Assembly (NCBI GenBank): GCA_023055425.1
Contig: JALGPY010000002.1
Coordinates: forward strand, 48,073,321-48,137,320
DNA length: 64,000 bases
Reading direction: 5' to 3'
From: Linanthus parryae
Taxonomy: Eukaryota > Streptophyta > Magnoliopsida > Ericales > Polemoniaceae
Shown: one piece after another, positions 35,542 to 45,044 of the stretch
Numbering within the stretch: the first letter of the stretch is position 1
Layout: each line of letters starts with the position of its first letter
Translations under genes and position numbers: made by a program
The notes under the pieces: model-generated
What the model saw: only the letters and a program-made list of their open reading frames with translations
Databases searched by the model: none
What the model was told of the DNA's origin: nothing

Positions 35542-38112
35542 ATGACCCGTTCTCGAGACGAGCCTTTGTATCCAACGTTCGAAGACCCGGAATCCTTATT
35601 AAAAGCACAGCGTAGAGACAAGAGGAATTCAAGCTCAGTAGTTATGGACGAAGAAACGAGAGCTGAGTATGAGAGGATCCGCAAAGGTTTGCAGGATGCG
35701 GAAGCAGCTAGAGTTGCAGCTGTAGAGGAGGCTGCACGAAGAGCCGCAGAAACTGAAGAGGTGAGAGCTCAAATGGCTGAGATGCAGGCAAGGATGGATC
35801 GCATGGCCCCCCCAAATCCACAACCACGTCATGGTGTGGGGGCACAAGTAGCGAACATCGGTGGGAACAACAATGGTAATAATGGGGAAAACAACAGGCA
35901 GAACAATGCTGAGAATGAAGAACGCCCGATGGTGGATTATTTCAGGACTACTCCAGCATGTTATCAGCCTACCATTGTTAGGCCGCAGATCAATGCCCAA
36001 CACTTCGAGTTGCGCCAACATATGATCAACATGGTTCGTGATGAGTGCGCATTCAACGGAGCTCCAGGAGATGACCCCAATCACCATCTGCTGGTATTTG
36101 AGCAAATCACATCAACCCTGCACGATCAGCGAGTTCCAGATGAGACAGTTAAGCTTTTACTATTTCCATTCTCCTTATCTGGAAAAGCCAAGAAGTGGCT
36201 TATGGAGCTGCCAGCTGGTAGCATAGTGACATGGGCAGATTGTTGTCATGAGTTTTTGAGGAAGTATTTGCCACCATCCAGAGTCGCGCAGCAGATGGCA
36301 GAGATTGCAAAGTTCACTCAGGATGAAGACAGCTCTTTGGGAGATGCATGGAGGAAGTTCAGCCAAATTCTCCGTAGATGCCCTAATCATGGAGAGCCAT
36401 GGCACAAGCTCTTCCATTATTTCTACACTGCATTGGACAAGGAGACAGCTGACCAGTTGGATATGCTAGCTGGAGGTAATTTTATGGGACTTGGAGCACA
36501 GCGAGCTCAAGATTTGCTGAACAATGCGTCTAAGAGAGAGACTACACGATCTGAAACGCGTAGGTACTCCAAACCGGGGGATACATCCTTAGTCAACAAG
36601 ATTGAATCGATGGAACAAAAGTTGGAATCCATGACTTCAGCATTTCACGGTATGCACCCCCCAACTCAGAAGCCCATGGGTGAATTACTAGCAGATGAAA
36701 GCCAGGGATATGATAACAGTGTTGAAGATGTGAATTTTATGCGACAGCAGCAATGGCCTAACACCTATCATCCCAACAATCGTAATCACCCCAACTTTAG
36801 CTATGCCAATCCAAACAGTGGAGTATATGCACCCGGACAGAGACCCAATGTTCCATATCAAGCGAGGCAAGCTCCACAACAGCAGGCTCAGCAACCAGAA
36901 GAACAAGAGACAAACGCTTTATTGAGAAAGTTGATAGCTAATCACGACAGGATGGAGAGCGCGATTGTCTCAATACAAGCAACATTAAAGAGCCATGAGA
37001 CGCAGATTGGGCAGATTGCCAGTCAGAATGCTAAATTGCCGCCAGGAATGCTTCCTTCCAATACTATTACTCCTACGGAGCAGCTCAAGGCTATTACTAC
37101 TCGCAGTGGTGTGACTACTCAAGATCCCCCATATCCTAGCCATGCGAGAGCCGAAGCTACTAAGGCCACTGAGAAAGCTTTGGATGAAGAGATTCCCGTG
37201 CCTACTGTGAGTCCCCAATCAAAGGACACGGTTGGGAAGAAAGAAGAGTCCAAGAGCACTCCTGATCCGGCTGCTTATAAGCCACGAATTCCATATCCGG
37301 CGGCGATAAAGAGGAATGATGAGGAACACTTTGGGAGATTTATGGATATATTCAAGCAATTGCATATCAACATTCCCCTTGTAGAAGCACTTGCTCAGAT
37401 GCCCAGGTACAAGAAGTTCTTGAAGGAAATTTTATGGGGAAAGAAGAGCATAGAACCCTATGCCACGGTAAAGCTAACAGAGACGTGTAGCACAGTCATA
37501 CAAAGAGACATTCCCAAGATGAGAGATCCAGGCAGTGTCATTCTAGGCTGCACTCTTGGGGGTGGATATCATACACATGGCCTCTGTGATTTAGGCGCGA
37601 GTATTAATCTCATGCCATTGTCTCTGTTTCAGAGATTGGGCATTGGTGCACCGACTCCTGTGAAGATGGGTCTGCAATTGGCAGACAATTCTATAGTTAC
37701 GGCAAACGGGGTGATTGAGAACTTGCTTGTCAAAGTAGGTGCATTTGTATTTCCAGCTGACTTTGTGATAGTGGATATCAAGGAGGATCGCGATGTTCCA
37801 CTCATCTTTGGAAGACCGTTGTTGAAAACAATGCACGCAAATGTGGATCTAGAGACAGAGGAGTTGACTATCAAGGCGCTAGACTCATCAATCGTGTTCA
37901 AGGCGTTTGTTCGTAGCAAGGGGAAGAATAAATTGGCCATGATCAAGTTTAGAGAAGATCGTGTGGATCCGTCTCCTGGGTTGTCTACCGTTTTGCATCC
38001 CGATCCACCGGAATCAGAAAAGAAGCCAAACGTAGTGAGAGCACATGATGTAGTGCAGAAAATCAAGAGCATGAAATTGAAGGAGGAAGCACGTCGTGCT
38101 AGGCCTCCTTAA
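35542..38112 (+). CDS. gag-pro: element C gag-protease polyprotein, 856 aa
   Basis: Intact frame from ATG 35542, 17 bases after a TTTCAG that resembles a splice acceptor. An Ala/Glu-rich helix (about residues 35-90) precedes an Asn-rich linker. The gag domain lies at about 150-340 (LLFPFSLSGKAKKWLMELP, WADCCHEFLRKYLPPSR, LFHYFYTALDKETADQLDMLAGGNFM). A Gln-rich linker and a short coiled-coil-like stretch near 460 follow. The aspartic protease reads [14 protein letters not shown] at about residue 685 with VPLIFGRPLL. The frame ends in a basic tail 35 residues after a unique linker, where B would continue to RT. Proteins align in order with B gag-protease. The lack of a stop or frameshift contrasts with the missing RT-integrase. 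Confidence 0.92.
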   Translation: MTRSRDEPLYPTFEDPESLLKAQRRDKRNSSSVVMDEETRAEYERIRKGLQDAEAARVAAVEEAARRAAETEEVRAQMAEMQARMDRMAPPNPQPRHGVGAQVANIGGNNNGNNGENNRQNNAENEERPMVDYFRTTPACYQPTIVRPQINAQHFELRQHMINMVRDECAFNGAPGDDPNHHLLVFEQITSTLHDQRVPDETVKLLLFPFSLSGKAKKWLMELPAGSIVTWADCCHEFLRKYLPPSRVAQQMAEIAKFTQDEDSSLGDAWRKFSQILRRCPNHGEPWHKLFHYFYTALDKETADQLDMLAGGNFMGLGAQRAQDLLNNASKRETTRSETRRYSKPGDTSLVNKIESMEQKLESMTSAFHGMHPPTQKPMGELLADESQGYDNSVEDVNFMRQQQWPNTYHPNNRNHPNFSYANPNSGVYAPGQRPNVPYQARQAPQQQAQQPEEQETNALLRKLIANHDRMESAIVSIQATLKSHETQIGQIASQNAKLPPGMLPSNTITPTEQLKAITTRSGVTTQDPPYPSHARAEATKATEKALDEEIPVPTVSPQSKDTVGKKEESKSTPDPAAYKPRIPYPAAIKRNDEEHFGRFMDIFKQLHINIPLVEALAQMPRYKKFLKEILWGKKSIEPYATVKLTETCSTVIQRDIPKMRDPGSVILGCTLGGGYHTHGLCDLGASINLMPLSLFQRLGIGAPTPVKMGLQLADNSIVTANGVIENLLVKVGAFVFPADFVIVDIKEDRDVPLIFGRPLLKTMHANVDLETEELTIKALDSSIVFKAFVRSKGKNKLAMIKFREDRVDPSPGLSTVLHPDPPESEKKPNVVRAHDVVQKIKSMKLKEEARRARPP

Positions 38113-38123
38113 CATATCTCTGA

Positions 38124-38182
38124 GGTAACTGGGTCGGGCCGTCGACCTTAAATTACAAAGCGCTTGTTGGGAGGCAACCCAA
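38124..38182 (+). promoter_or_regulatory. conserved 59-nt double stem-loop block after gag-protease, element C
   Basis: Starts 11 bases after the stop. Stem 1: GGTCG (38132-38136) with CGACC (38143-38147). Stem 2: TTGGG (38167-38171) with CCCAA (38178-38182), loop AGGCAA. Counterpart of 20846-20904. Confidence 0.7.
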
Positions 38183-39799
38183 CCTATTTACTGCTTTAGG
38201 ATAGATTTTAATACTGTTTTGTAATTTTTATTCGGTTTGATGTTATTGAGAGGTGCGAGAGAGTGGATTTAATGTTTCCAATGAGTATGTGCAGGGTTAT
38301 GAGGTGAAGGGCCTATTTCGGATCCCCCTTCTTGATGCGCGCGTGCGAAACAGAGTAAAAAGTCCGGATTTGCAGCTAAATACGCGTATCGGGATCCGAA
38401 GTAAAGAAATTGAAGGAAGAAGCCATTCCGGCATCTATTCAACACACGCACCTGGGGAAGATCATGTTCCCGGACTCCCCGTCTTGATTTGCGCAAGAAT
38501 TTGATTGGAGAACGGAGAAAGCTAGCACGCCGGCACGGATTACGAGGTGAAATTTTGAAGGACAGACTAAAATGAGAATTGAACAATGCCAACGTGTGGG
38601 GGTGGTCGAGAGCTTTCTGTAGACGGGTGGATCGCGCAAATCGGAGTCCGGATGAGAAAGTTACGCCAAAAAGGATGTTTTCGCAAGTAAAACGAGGCCA
38701 AAAGCATCCGGAAATGCAAAACGTGCCTTGGAACGCGTGAAATTGACAAATAAAACATTCCCCGGATTTTGGGAGTGTTTTAAGGTTAAAAGGGAGTCTC
38801 GAGGTCGAGGAGATCCTTCGGAAAGCAAAGGCACGATCGAAGACGCGAAAAATCGACAAAAAGGATGTTTTGGGCACAATTCAGAAGTGTCTTCGTACTA
38901 AGACAATTGTCTTCGTACGAAGACATTGTACTTAGAAAAATTTTTGACCCTCTGAATTGTCTTCCTATAACAGCTCTCAGTATCTGTTTGAGAAGACCTT
39001 CGTGCGAAGACAAATAGTCTTCGTACGAAGACTCTTCGCACGAAGACTATTGTCTTCGCACGAAGACAGCGGGTGAAAGGCCAATTTTATCCACGCACGG
39101 AGACCTGATGGGGGTTAATTACTAGGGGCTTTTTGGACTTTTTGCCCACACTTGAAGCTCATCAGCTGGAGGATCGAAGCTTCTTCTTCATTCTTCATCT
39201 TCACAGCAACTCTCTTCCTCCATAGCCGCACGAAGCTCCAGTTCACTTCCCCCTTGTTTCTTCACCAAACTCAACACTCTACCTAGGGTTTTGCTCGCGA
39301 TTCCAAGGAGAACAAGGTTCCATAGGTGGTTTTGAGAGAGAGTGCAAGACAAGAGAGAAATCAGAGGAGAAGAAAGCTAGGGTTTGGAAGAAGATTTGAA
39401 GAATTGGACGAGTTGGGAGCTGATTCACCTTTCGGACGAGAAGGAAACATTGACGGGGACTACGCAAGGAGTACGGGGCAGCAAGAAATTCAAGATTTCG
39501 ACAAATTTTTCCGGCGACATCAAAATCAGTCCGGGTTCGTCAAATTGGGAAATTTTTGCGTCCGTAAGACTTGCTCCGGACGCGTAGGTACTATCTAAAC
39601 TTCGCAATTTCATAATCGAGTCTTAGGCACATTGAGTAAAAGCCCGGTTATATTTTTTGCGCTTAGAAGCGTATTTGGGGGCGATTGCGTAAAGTCCTAG
39701 GAACTACTTGTTACGTGCCTACGTGCTTCGTTTCGTTTACACTTCTTGTTCACGTGCACATTTGTTGAGTTGTTTGTTTTACTTGCAATTGAACTTTAA
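38183..39799 (+). other. spacer between gag-protease and env-position ORF, element C
   Basis: About 1.6 kb without a supported gene; open minus-strand frames here lack any family signature. It contains the internal palindrome cassette (38889-39067), the block GGGGCTTTTTGGACTTTTTG (39125-39144) shared with B, and a C/T-rich leader-like stretch from about 39180. Confidence 0.55.
38889..39067 (+). repeat. internal palindrome cassette of element C, a diverged duplicate of the U3 cassette
   Basis: Palindromes at 38889-38904 (one mismatch), 38909-38924, 38998-39009, 39017-39032, 39034-39045 and 39052-39067. The sequence between the second and third copies (ACTTAG..AAATTTT, CTCTGAATTGTCTTC, CAGTATCT.., GAGAAGACCTT) aligns with the U3 cassette at 34277-34350, so the whole cassette of about 180 bp was duplicated, not only the palindromes. 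Confidence 0.85.
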
Positions 39800-41104
39800 A
39801 TGGCGGGTGGTAAGAAGAGAAAGACGGGAGAGGGTTCGTCACAAGAAGCATCGGGATCGGGCGATCCCCAATTGGAGATACCGCCTACTCCCCAATATGC
39901 CATCTTGACGGCCCCTTTCCCGGCTAAACCGGTTATTGTCGGCCGACGAAAGGCCAAGGCTAATTTGAAAGAGCGTAGTATTGCGCCCGGTTATTATGAT
40001 AGCTACCGATTCGTCACCTACGAGGCTCATCTTGACTCTCGTAGAGATACGTATTTGACAAAGAACGGGCAGCCCGAGAAAGCCTTTCCTTTGCACGAGG
40101 ACATGCCTCAAGCAATAAAGGAAATTTATGAGCGAGAGAAGCTAGATAATTGGTTTAAGCTTGTAGGGCAGTCTAGTTCACACATTACGAGAGAGTTTTT
40201 GTTCAATTTGCGTTATGCAAAGGACGGTGAGAGTCAAGATCCTCGTCTCGTTTACTGTCGGAACGAGTGGATAGTCTTCACGCCAGAGACTATCGCTCTC
40301 GCCATGGGTTTCCCCGCTTTGAAAGATGGTTGTGGGTTAGAGACGGTTCTTCGTAGTGAGAACCTTTGGTCTCGTCTAAATGCTTTTTGCTTTGCGAAGG
40401 GGGTTGATCCATGGGACAGGAAGGGAGAGGTGATTCATTGGAAGGCTGAGAAGAGATTTTATAGGCCGGAGGCTAGGTGGTGTTGTGAAGTGCTAGAAAA
40501 CTGGGTTTTGGGAATCACACGAAACCCTAGTTATTCTTTCCGCCTCTCGGTTTGGGCCCTTTGTCTTTACACCGGGGTTAGAATTGATATCCCCAAACTG
40601 ATTTGGGAGAACTGTCTTGAGAGGGTGTCTAGGACAAACAAATTGGGCCCCGGTCATACCTGCTTGATCACTCACCTAGCCAAAACTGCTGAGGTAGTCA
40701 TAGGGAGAGATATGGACTTGAAACCGTTTACGGCTAGGAAGTGGCACAGGTTTGATGAGACAGCGAGGAAGAAGGGCAAGGGTAGGCGGATGAACACCTC
40801 TAGGTTTGACAACCAGGTTGCCTACGACCACTTGAGAGAGGAGATGGCCCGGGATAGACTCGAGAGGAGACGCCAGTTTGCCCACACTCGGGACAATCAG
40901 GCGAAGCTGGGGGGTTTAATCCAGATGGTTGGCCAGTGGGTGATACAGTCTAGTGGTCAGGCACCGGGGGAGTTTGTTCCACCAGTCCCGACGGCGGATC
41001 CGTGGTTTCAGGAGGATGACTTTGAATATGAGGTTCCGCCGAGTGAGGATGAGGAAGAAGAAGATGATGAGGATGAGGAAGATGAGGAGGAAGATGACGA
41101 GTAG
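39800..41104 (+). CDS. element C env-position ORF (putative plant transposon protein type), 434 aa
   Basis: Intact from ATG 39800. The basic N-terminus (AGGKKRKTGEG) could act as a nuclear localisation signal. Conserved blocks match the B protein: YYDSYRFVTYEAH near residue 64, ITREFLFNLRY and VYCRNEWIVFTPETIALAMGFP around 130-175, RWCCEVLENWVLGITRNPSYSF near 225, GVRIDIPKLIWENCLERV, GPGHTCLITHLAKTAEVV near 290. A charged helix follows, then an almost purely acidic tail of about 30 residues (EDEEEEDDEDEE). No signal peptide or transmembrane segment. Its survival in an element that lost RT and integrase suggests it matters for the element or is needed in cis. Function unknown. Confidence 0.85.
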   Translation: MAGGKKRKTGEGSSQEASGSGDPQLEIPPTPQYAILTAPFPAKPVIVGRRKAKANLKERSIAPGYYDSYRFVTYEAHLDSRRDTYLTKNGQPEKAFPLHEDMPQAIKEIYEREKLDNWFKLVGQSSSHITREFLFNLRYAKDGESQDPRLVYCRNEWIVFTPETIALAMGFPALKDGCGLETVLRSENLWSRLNAFCFAKGVDPWDRKGEVIHWKAEKRFYRPEARWCCEVLENWVLGITRNPSYSFRLSVWALCLYTGVRIDIPKLIWENCLERVSRTNKLGPGHTCLITHLAKTAEVVIGRDMDLKPFTARKWHRFDETARKKGKGRRMNTSRFDNQVAYDHLREEMARDRLERRRQFAHTRDNQAKLGGLIQMVGQWVIQSSGQAPGEFVPPVPTADPWFQEDDFEYEVPPSEDEEEEDDEDEEDEEEDDE

Positions 41105-41366
41105 TGGAGTGTGCCCTCGTGCTAGAATTGTTGAGTCCTTGCGTTATCGTTGAGGACAACGATGCATTCTAGTGTGGGGGTGGTTGAATCCTTTTTACTA
41201 GTCAATGTCGTGTCTTTGCATCGCCAGTGTCTGCATATAGTTAGAGGTTTTTGGTTATGTCCTTATTTTTCTTTTTATTATTCATCTTTTTGCACGTTTT
41301 GGTATTTTGAGTCAACCTACCATTGTTGAGTCGTAATCGAGTTGGCCTTGCATATAGTGTAGGTAT

Positions 41367-41397
<31 letters not shown>

Positions 41398-42490
41398 TGT
41401 GAAAAATCCAAAAAAATTAAAAATTTGAGAAAGGGCAATTGAAAAAAAGCTGAAAATTCGGTAAAATCGAGAAGTGTGAGACTTTTAGGCATAGGGCGTG
41501 AATCGTGATCGAGAGTGACAATGTGAGAGTCCCTTAGTAAGTATAGAGAAACTTTCTTTACGGGAATGCGTGCCTATTTTACACACGAATTTAATTCTTT
41601 CAAATTTAAAGTGTGTGCCTAATTTTCTTACAAGAGTTGAGCTAGGTGTGAGCTAAACAAGCCGAACGTTCTTGTGTACGTCTTAGGTAGTCGCCAACCC
41701 GCCTCGTAGTGGCACACAGAACAGCTGTGCGAGGTGTGTATTAGAGCACTCACTGCTTCTAGAACTTACCTTGTAGGACCACTAGCAAACCCGTATTTGA
41801 ACCATGGATTCTTTGACAACCTTTGGATTTAGGGTGACGATTCTTGGCCTTCAGCATTGATTGGTTAGAATCACCGCTTTAGTGCGTCACGAGGGTGTTG
41901 TAGTTGAGGGGGTTCGAGGAGGGAGTACTTCATGCTATATTTGTGTGAGTTTTACATATCGCATGCACTTCATTTGTGATCTTCGAGGGGAATGCGAGGG
42001 TGAGTGAGAGTAGGCTTGCGCACTTCGGTGTGGCGGTGTTCCCTGGCATTACAACATGGACACAAGTGAGGAGAGCCGTGAGTGTGTACATCTAATGCAC
42101 ACGAAACTTGGGTTGGGGGATTTAATAGGTGGATCGTGCTAGGTACCGGATCTTACTCATCATGGTGTAGGAGGTTTGGTTGGATTAGGCACGAGACAGA
42201 CATTTGATCGACTACGTGAGAGGGGACAGGATTATATTCGAGTGTGGGGGTGTCGACATTTGACTTCGGACATCGAGATTGCGTTTGCGACGACTCCATC
42301 CCCACACATGTTTCTTAATGTTAGCGGCTTTGTTGATTTACACTGAGGATTTTATTGAGATAGGGAGAGACATGGATTTGTGATTTATACGTGATTTGAC
42401 ATTGTCTCTCCTTACGATTACATGATTAGCTTGATTCATTGGAAGACCACTCGTGAAAGAGATTGAAGGAATTTTGCAGGATTTTGAGAG

Positions 42491-42532
<42 letters not shown>

Positions 42533-43384
42533 GAAAAAAAATCAGAAAAAAAAAACAAAAAGAAAAGAGAGAAAAAAAGGAGAGATGAATAAAGGTTGAA
42601 TGAGAAGCTTTGTGGAAGAACGAGTGGAGAAGCGACTAGTTCACAAACGGGAAAATTTTGGTTTATGCATCATTCATGACGATGGCCGCGGAAATCGTAA
42701 TTGTACCGGGGTTTGAGGGGATCGAGGGCCGGAGATGGTGAGTTTCGGGCTTGGTTTCCATCATTGTTGTGAGGGTGTGTGAGCTATGGTATTTGTGAGA
42801 ATGTGACGCTTTAGGACTTGTATTTGATTCTTATCCTATTTGTCCCTAAAGCCTCATCATTTAAACCCGTTAGCGGATTAGGAGCTCGGACCTTGAACGT
42901 GGCTTAGCCTAGCGTAGCCTTTTATTTTGCGGCACACATGAAAAGGTATTGCGTTCTTGTACTTAGTAAAGTTAGGTTCTCTATACTAGCTAGGGGGAAT
43001 TCATGTTGACGAATTTGATTTCGAATCATTCCTTGTGCCTAGATTTCTCATCGCTTCGTGTGAATCGGTTTAAGCTAATGGAGATTGCCCAATCTCGCAA
43101 AAGAAAAAAAAATTTGTATTTCAATACTTGCATTGTGAATATTGCATTTGCATATAGGTGCATTGTGTATAATCGAGTCGTGTCGACTAGTAGGAAGGAT
43201 GGTTGGTGAATGGTTCTACTCGGATTAGTATGCAAGTGTTTTGGTATTGTATGCAATGTGAGGTGATAGTATGCAATTGGCGTAGGGAAGTATGCAATGA
43301 ATAATTGGTAGTATGCAAAGTTGGATGGATTGCGGAAAAGTGAAAGAAGCTTTGACTTGAGAGAGATGGAATTGACTTGGGAGA
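41105..43384 (+). other. 3' untranslated region of element C
   Basis: About 2.3 kb, no gene. A tracts at 41366-41390 and 42494-42565. Three short blocks shared with B: 41426-41439 (TGAGAAAGGGCAAT), 41694-41713 and 43085-43103, in the same order. The small open frames have no family signature. Confidence 0.55.
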
Positions 43385-43421
43385 TTTGCTCGGGACGAGC
43401 AAAAGGTAGTGTGGGGGTAGT
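43385..43421 (+). promoter_or_regulatory. hairpin plus polypurine tract before element C 3' LTR
   Basis: TTTGCTCG (43385-43392) pairs with CGAGCAAA (43396-43403) around GGA. The tract GTGGGGGTAGT abuts the LTR at 43422. Confidence 0.75.
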
Positions 43422-45039
43422 TGATAACTCCGTTTTCGGAGTTATTTTATGCCTTTTATTTCTACGTTTTGCGTGCTTATAATGGAGAATTTGTCGTCTT
43501 TTGAGTAAATTGAGCGTAAATGCGAAAATACGAGTTCATGTGCAATACTTGTTGAATCCGGGCGTTTCTTTAGATTTTTGAGCTTTTTATTGTGATATGA
43601 TCGCGGGTTGTGTTTTCGTGTTGTGATTCGCAGGAAAACAGGGCTTGGATGATCGCGCGGGATTTGGAAGCGAACTTCGGAAACGAGGAATTCAAAGACA
43701 AGTCAAGAGGAGAGTCAAAAGTCAAAGGAGGTCAATGGAAAGTCAAAGGAAAAGTCAAACAGAAGAGAAAGGTCAAAGAAAGTCAAAGAAAGTCAAAGGA
43801 AGAAAGAATGGAAGAAGGGAGTCAAAGAAGAGAAGAGAAAAGTCAAAGGAAGCAAGGAGGGGGCTGGAACACAGTGTCTTCGTGCGAAGACATTTGTCTT
43901 CGTGCGAAGACAACACTTAGCCAAATTTTCAAGTCTGCAGCATTCTCTTCTCAAAACAACATGCAGTATCTCAATGAGAAGACCTTCGCACGAAGAGGCA
44001 GAAGTCTTCGTACGAAGACTCTTCGTGCGAAGACAACTGCCTTCGTGCGAAGAGATCGTGGGTCAGCAGCATATTTTTGGGGCTTTTCCGTATTATTTCC
44101 AAACTTTGTAATATTATTATGGGGACGTATTTAAGACTTTTAGGTCGTCTTTTTCAGTAGTTTTGGAGGATTAGAGACATCTTTGGAGATCAAGAAGCTT
44201 AGGAGAGAGCTTAGGAGCTTTTGGGATCATTCGTTTGAATTCTAAACTCTCGTTTTTCTTGATTTTCATGTTTAAACTCATTATAATCGTTGTTTTGATT
44301 ATGAATATGAGTAGCTAAACACCTTTTGCTGGGAATTCTCGTTTGGTGTAGCTAGGGTTTGATCTAAAGTCAATGTTTTGATGATTGTAATGCATGCTTT
44401 AGCTTAATCTTTCGTGTTTATTCATTATTATGGTTTATTTGCGTTCTTAATCTTATTATCTTTGCGAGTAGCTAACGTAGAGATAGAATTAATTAGTTTC
44501 ACGCGGTAACTCCGTGATAACTAGTCGGTAAATCGAATAATCCACCTAGTCGTATCAATGTTTGGTAACTCGGCATAGTTAACTAGGATCGTTAAAGTAG
44601 AATTATAACTTTAATGCATACTTAAACCTAAATTAGGCTTGGTAACTCGGTTTAGTTTAGTTTAAAGTATAGTGGACTTGATTGGTAACTCGTTAAGTCC
44701 AACGTTGCTTGATTAATAGTGAATAACACGGGGTTGTTTTACGAATCAAAACATAAATTTAGATCGACCTAGTGAACCTAGAGAATTCCCGGTGCTTTTC
44801 CCTTATTGATAAAAAAAACCTCCAAATATTCATTCTTTATTAATTGTGAATTATTTCACTTGGTTAATTGAGAATTTTGCGTTTAATTTCTTAGAATTAG
44901 AATAAAACACAACTTGCGACTTGCCCACATAAGGTATAGAATAATAATTAATTTAAACAAAGTCCCTTGGGTTCGACAACCCGGATTTCCGGTTTATTAC
45001 TACACACGACGGCTGTGCACTTGCAGTTGGAACGTGTCA
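43422..45039 (+). repeat. element C 3' LTR
   Basis: 1,618 bp, apparently identical to the 5' LTR. Followed by AAGCT (45040-45044). Confidence 0.93.
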
Positions 45040-45044
45040 AAGCT
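45040..45044. repeat. target site duplication of element C, right copy (AAGCT)
   Basis: Identical to 33782-33786; element A unit 1 resumes after it with TCCAACATCG, as at 57546 in unit 2. Confidence 0.93.

Larger units (their letters stand above)
33787..45039 (+). mobile_element. element C: non-autonomous Athila-like retrotransposon nested in element A unit 1
   Basis: 11,253 bp, 1,618-bp LTRs (33787-35404, 43422-45039) in which I see no difference, duplication AAGCT, tRNA-Asp primer site, gag-protease ORF and an env-position ORF. Reverse transcriptase, RNase H and integrase are absent: the conserved post-pol block follows directly after the gag-protease stop. It must have been mobilised in trans. 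Identical LTRs make it the youngest insertion here. Confidence 0.93.

Noticed and set aside
38269..38877. 202-codon minus-strand frame in the element C spacer
   Set aside because: No recognisable domain, and it lies opposite a purine-rich spacer of an element transcribed on the plus strand.
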